The notes under the pieces were generated by a model that worked only from the letters and a program-made list of their open reading frames with translations, searched no databases and was not told the origin of the DNA. From assembly GCA_031551765.1 (NCBI GenBank), contig JAVBNC010000016.1:1-43898 (forward strand): 43,898 nt of DNA, read 5' to 3'. How positions within the stretch are numbered: the stretch's first letter is position 1; each line of letters begins with the position of its first letter. Source of the DNA: JAVBNC01 sp031551765 (GTDB lineage Bacteria; Desulfobacterota; Desulfovibrionia; Desulfovibrionales; Desulfovibrionaceae). Positions 41,737 to 43,898 of this stretch are shown here, piece by piece. Made by a program: the position numbers and the translations under genes.

Positions 41737-42882
41737 ATGCAACCGGATATCGTCATAAAAAACGGCTACATCATCGATACCACCAGTTCAAAAGAAGGTG
41801 TTGGCAATGTGTACGTCAAAGGCAAGAAAATTGTTGCTGAAAGTTCCGTAAAAAAAGACGCCAAGTACACGATCGACGCATCCGGCTGTCTAGTCATCCC
41901 TGGCCTTATCGACTCCCACGCCCATATTTTTGATCGCGGCACCGAGAGTGGTATCCCCCACGCCTATATGTTCACGCCCAGCGGCGTTACGACGGTTGTG
42001 GACGCGGGCAGTTCCGGTTCCGCCAGCTTCCTTGAATTTTACCACTCCATCGTCGCCCCTTCTCAATTGCGGCTCAAATCTCTGCTCAGTGTGAACCCTG
42101 CGGGTCAGCCCACGCGGAAGTTCCATGAATACCCCAATTCGTCCTGCTGGGATGAAGCAAGAATATGCGAACTGGCTTCCGAATTCCCCGACGTCATCGT
42201 CGGTCTGAAAGCCAGGATCAGCAAGGAAATAGTCCACGATTTCGGCATCAGGTACCTGGAAGACGCGGTGAAGCTGGGGGAAAAAGCGGGCCTCAGGGTG
42301 CATGTGCACGTGACCAACCCCCCGGTGCCCATGGACGAGGTAGGCGCGATTTTGCGGCCCGGCGATGTGATCAGCCATATGTACCACGGGCATGGGCACA
42401 CACTTCTCGACGATAACGGCAAGGTATCCAAGGGGATCTGGAAAGCGCGGAAACGCGGGGTTGTCTTTGACGCCGCCAACGGCGTGGGCCATTTTTCCCT
42501 GCCCGTAGTCCGGGCGGCGCTTGCGGAAGGTTTCCTGCCGGACACTCTTGGCACGGACCTCACCACACTGACGGAATTCAAGGAACCGGTCATGGGACTT
42601 GCGTATGTCATGTCAAAGTATCTGAACCTCGGCCTGGACGAAAAACAAGTTGTCAGGATGACAACCACGGCTTCGGCCAAATGGCTGCGCATGGAAGAGC
42701 AGATCGGCACCTTGGCGCCGGGCGCCTGCGCCGATGTTACGATTCTGCGCAAGATAGAAAAGCGCACGAAATTTTCCGATACCTACGGCGACTTTTTCTA
42801 TGGGGATCAGATGCTTATCCCACAGCTGACCATGGTCGGCGGGCACATCCTGTTCAGGCAGATGGATTTTGTGGCTCCTTAA
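41737..42882 (+). CDS. Amidohydrolase/deacetylase-family metallohydrolase
   Basis: 381 residues of the amidohydrolase superfamily, dihydroorotase/EF_0837-like. DSHAHIF (about 59-65) provides the first metal pair. GLKARIS (about 159-165) has the lysine likely carbamylated. HVHVTNPP and HMYHGHGH supply further His ligands and GTDLTTL the catalytic Asp. C-terminal GTLAPGACADVTIL is the usual composite-domain ending. It should hydrolyse a cyclic amide, N-acyl amino acid or related bond in the cytoplasm. GGAGG precedes the ATG. The next gene, a prpD, starts 40 bases later, so they formed an operon. Substrate is unknown; a link to the acid pathway is only by position. Confidence 0.88.
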   Translation: MQPDIVIKNGYIIDTTSSKEGVGNVYVKGKKIVAESSVKKDAKYTIDASGCLVIPGLIDSHAHIFDRGTESGIPHAYMFTPSGVTTVVDAGSSGSASFLEFYHSIVAPSQLRLKSLLSVNPAGQPTRKFHEYPNSSCWDEARICELASEFPDVIVGLKARISKEIVHDFGIRYLEDAVKLGEKAGLRVHVHVTNPPVPMDEVGAILRPGDVISHMYHGHGHTLLDDNGKVSKGIWKARKRGVVFDAANGVGHFSLPVVRAALAEGFLPDTLGTDLTTLTEFKEPVMGLAYVMSKYLNLGLDEKQVVRMTTTASAKWLRMEEQIGTLAPGACADVTILRKIEKRTKFSDTYGDFFYGDQMLIPQLTMVGGHILFRQMDFVAP

Positions 42883-42922
42883 GCAATCGTACGGTGCGCT
42901 ATTATGAAATGAGGAGAGCTGT

Positions 42923-43768
42923 ATGTCCGGTCAGAAGGCGTTTTTTACCTCCGTACTTGCCGAGTATGTGGAAAAATTGCGGTACGAGGATATATCCGAA
43001 CACGCAGTTGATGTGGCAAAAAAGTGTATTCTTGATGGCTATGGAAACATGGCCTACGGTCGTTACTGCGAAATGCAGGATCAAATGCTGAAATATTTTT
43101 CAGCCATAAACGCAGCACCGGCAAGTGAAGATACCGTTTCGCTCGTCGGTACGGACAGCATAAAGGGCTGTAAGGAAGCCGTTGTTTTTGTCCATACCAT
43201 GATGGCGCGTTGCGCCGATTTCGATGACGGCTACAGGCACGCCATGGGGCACCCCGGCTCTTTTCTTGTGCCCTTGGCGCTCTCCCTGGCGCAGCTCCAT
43301 AAAAGAAACGGGAAAGAGGTCATCACGGCCTTGGTCGCGGCATACGACGTGTACGCGCGCCTTGGCGAGTCCATAAACCCGTACATGTACCGCGAGAGGG
43401 GATTTGACGCCACGGGCGTGTGCGGGGCGGTGGCCTCCGCCGCCATGGCGACGAAAATGGCCGGGGCGCCGGCCCGCGTCATCAAGGACGCCATGGGCCT
43501 GGCTTCGCTCAATACCGGTGGCCTCATCGAATACCAAAACGACGGCTCGTCGGGGAAATACTTCTGCGGCGGCTGGGGCGCGCTTTCAGGCTTGCGCGCG
43601 GCAACGCTTGCGGCGAACGGATTTAGCGGCCCGGATGCGGCTTTGGAAGGGAAAAAGGGTTTCTTCCAGGGCTTTACGGGAACCAGCGGCCACCTGGACA
43701 CAACCGGCGTTGTGCAAGACCTGGGCAGGGATTTTAAAATCACGCGGATCTATTTCAAAAGGCTCTAG
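42923..43768 (+). pseudogene. MmgE/PrpD family gene truncated by an insertion sequence (third of three)
   Basis: The frame starts after AGGAGAG and follows the MmgE/PrpD pattern (ARCADFDDGYRHAMGHPG, AYDVYARLG, RGFDATGV, LEGKKGFFQGFTG), most like the 26755 copy. It stops after 281 residues at FKITRIYFKRL, where full-length relatives continue with a Tyr-Pro/Ser-Cys-His segment and about 170 more residues. The stop overlaps the 3' end of an opposing transposase, so an insertion at about 43758-43764 removed the second domain. It is almost certainly inactive unless the truncated product has residual function. Confidence 0.85.
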
Positions 43769-43898
43769 ACCATCAGGTCTTTGTTCTTTGACACCAAAAG
43801 CTTGAGGCCAGCAAGGAGCCTGGGCAGCGCTTGGTTGTAGCGCCATTCGCATTCCTTGAGGTGGAGTTCGAAATTCCGCTTCACGCCATTAAACTTTG
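43761..43898 (-). mobile_element. IS1595-family-like insertion sequence, partial (transposase C-terminus)
   Basis: On the minus strand the last 134 bases encode KFNGVKRNFELHLKECEWRY followed by about 23 residues to LMV and TAG (stop at 43765-43767). FNG...HLKECEWR is the C-terminal pattern I associate with IS1595/ISXO2-type DDE transposases. The element end must lie within a few bases of the stop, near GGCTCTAGACC. The window breaks inside the element, as expected for an assembly ending in a multicopy repeat. Confidence 0.7.

Noticed and set aside
1..43898. CRISPR arrays, prophage genes, toxin-antitoxin pairs or defence systems
   Set aside because: I found no regularly spaced repeats, phage structural genes, or small paired toxin/antitoxin frames. 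The only mobile element seen is the partial transposase at the right end.

Overview
The window reads as a GC-rich chromosomal segment of a strictly anaerobic, probably gut-associated member of the Desulfovibrionaceae (Desulfovibrio/Bilophila-like). This placement is inferred from protein style, the ferredoxin-dependent 2-oxoacid oxidoreductase, the number of organic-acid uptake systems, a FlxA-like protein and the sharp contrast between GC-rich genes and AT-rich intergenic regions. No rRNA or marker gene proves it. Both ends look like assembly breakpoints. The left end is a fold-back copy of the glgA 3' end, and the right end lies inside an IS1595-type transposase that has cut a prpD gene.

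Layout. Positions 1-3135: glycogen synthase, Nudix hydrolase and a GT9 glycosyltransferase. Positions 3145-12882: an IclR regulator, then one long minus-strand operon (transcribed korA-korB-korD-korC-sucC-sucD-DASS transporter-glcD-glcF). It encodes uptake of an anionic acid, oxidation of a 2-hydroxy acid to a 2-oxo acid, ferredoxin-linked oxidative decarboxylation to an acyl-CoA and ATP recovery by an acyl-CoA synthetase. Positions 13157-20275: a housekeeping block with an SBF symporter, FlxA-like protein, VanX-like dipeptidase, FolC, a BamE-like lipoprotein, tRNA-Arg(TCT), lipoate ligase and an MFS transporter. Positions 20385-43768: an accessory carboxylic-acid island with an M20 peptidase, two intact IclR genes and one decayed one, a DcuC-type carrier, a LeuC/LeuD-like hydro-lyase with PrpD, DASS carrier and LarA racemase, then CaiB CoA-transferase, HMG-CoA-lyase-like protein, a second PrpD and aconitase, a chemoreceptor, an amidohydrolase, and a third PrpD broken by an IS.

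How the parts may work together. A shared inverted motif, TTTCA-N5-TGAAA, lies upstream of korA, of the LeuC/LeuD operon, of the CaiB operon and (degenerate) before the DcuC-type gene, which suggests one IclR-type regulon. The enzyme set fits a route from citrate or cis-aconitate through itaconate/citraconate/citramalate-type C5 acids to pyruvate plus acetyl-CoA. The CoA-transferase could draw succinyl-CoA made by the Kor complex. The enzyme families are visible in the sequence; the substrates and the linked route are inference. Duplicated and decaying parts (an iclR pseudogene, a CaiB remnant, the IS-cut prpD) show that the island is still being rearranged.
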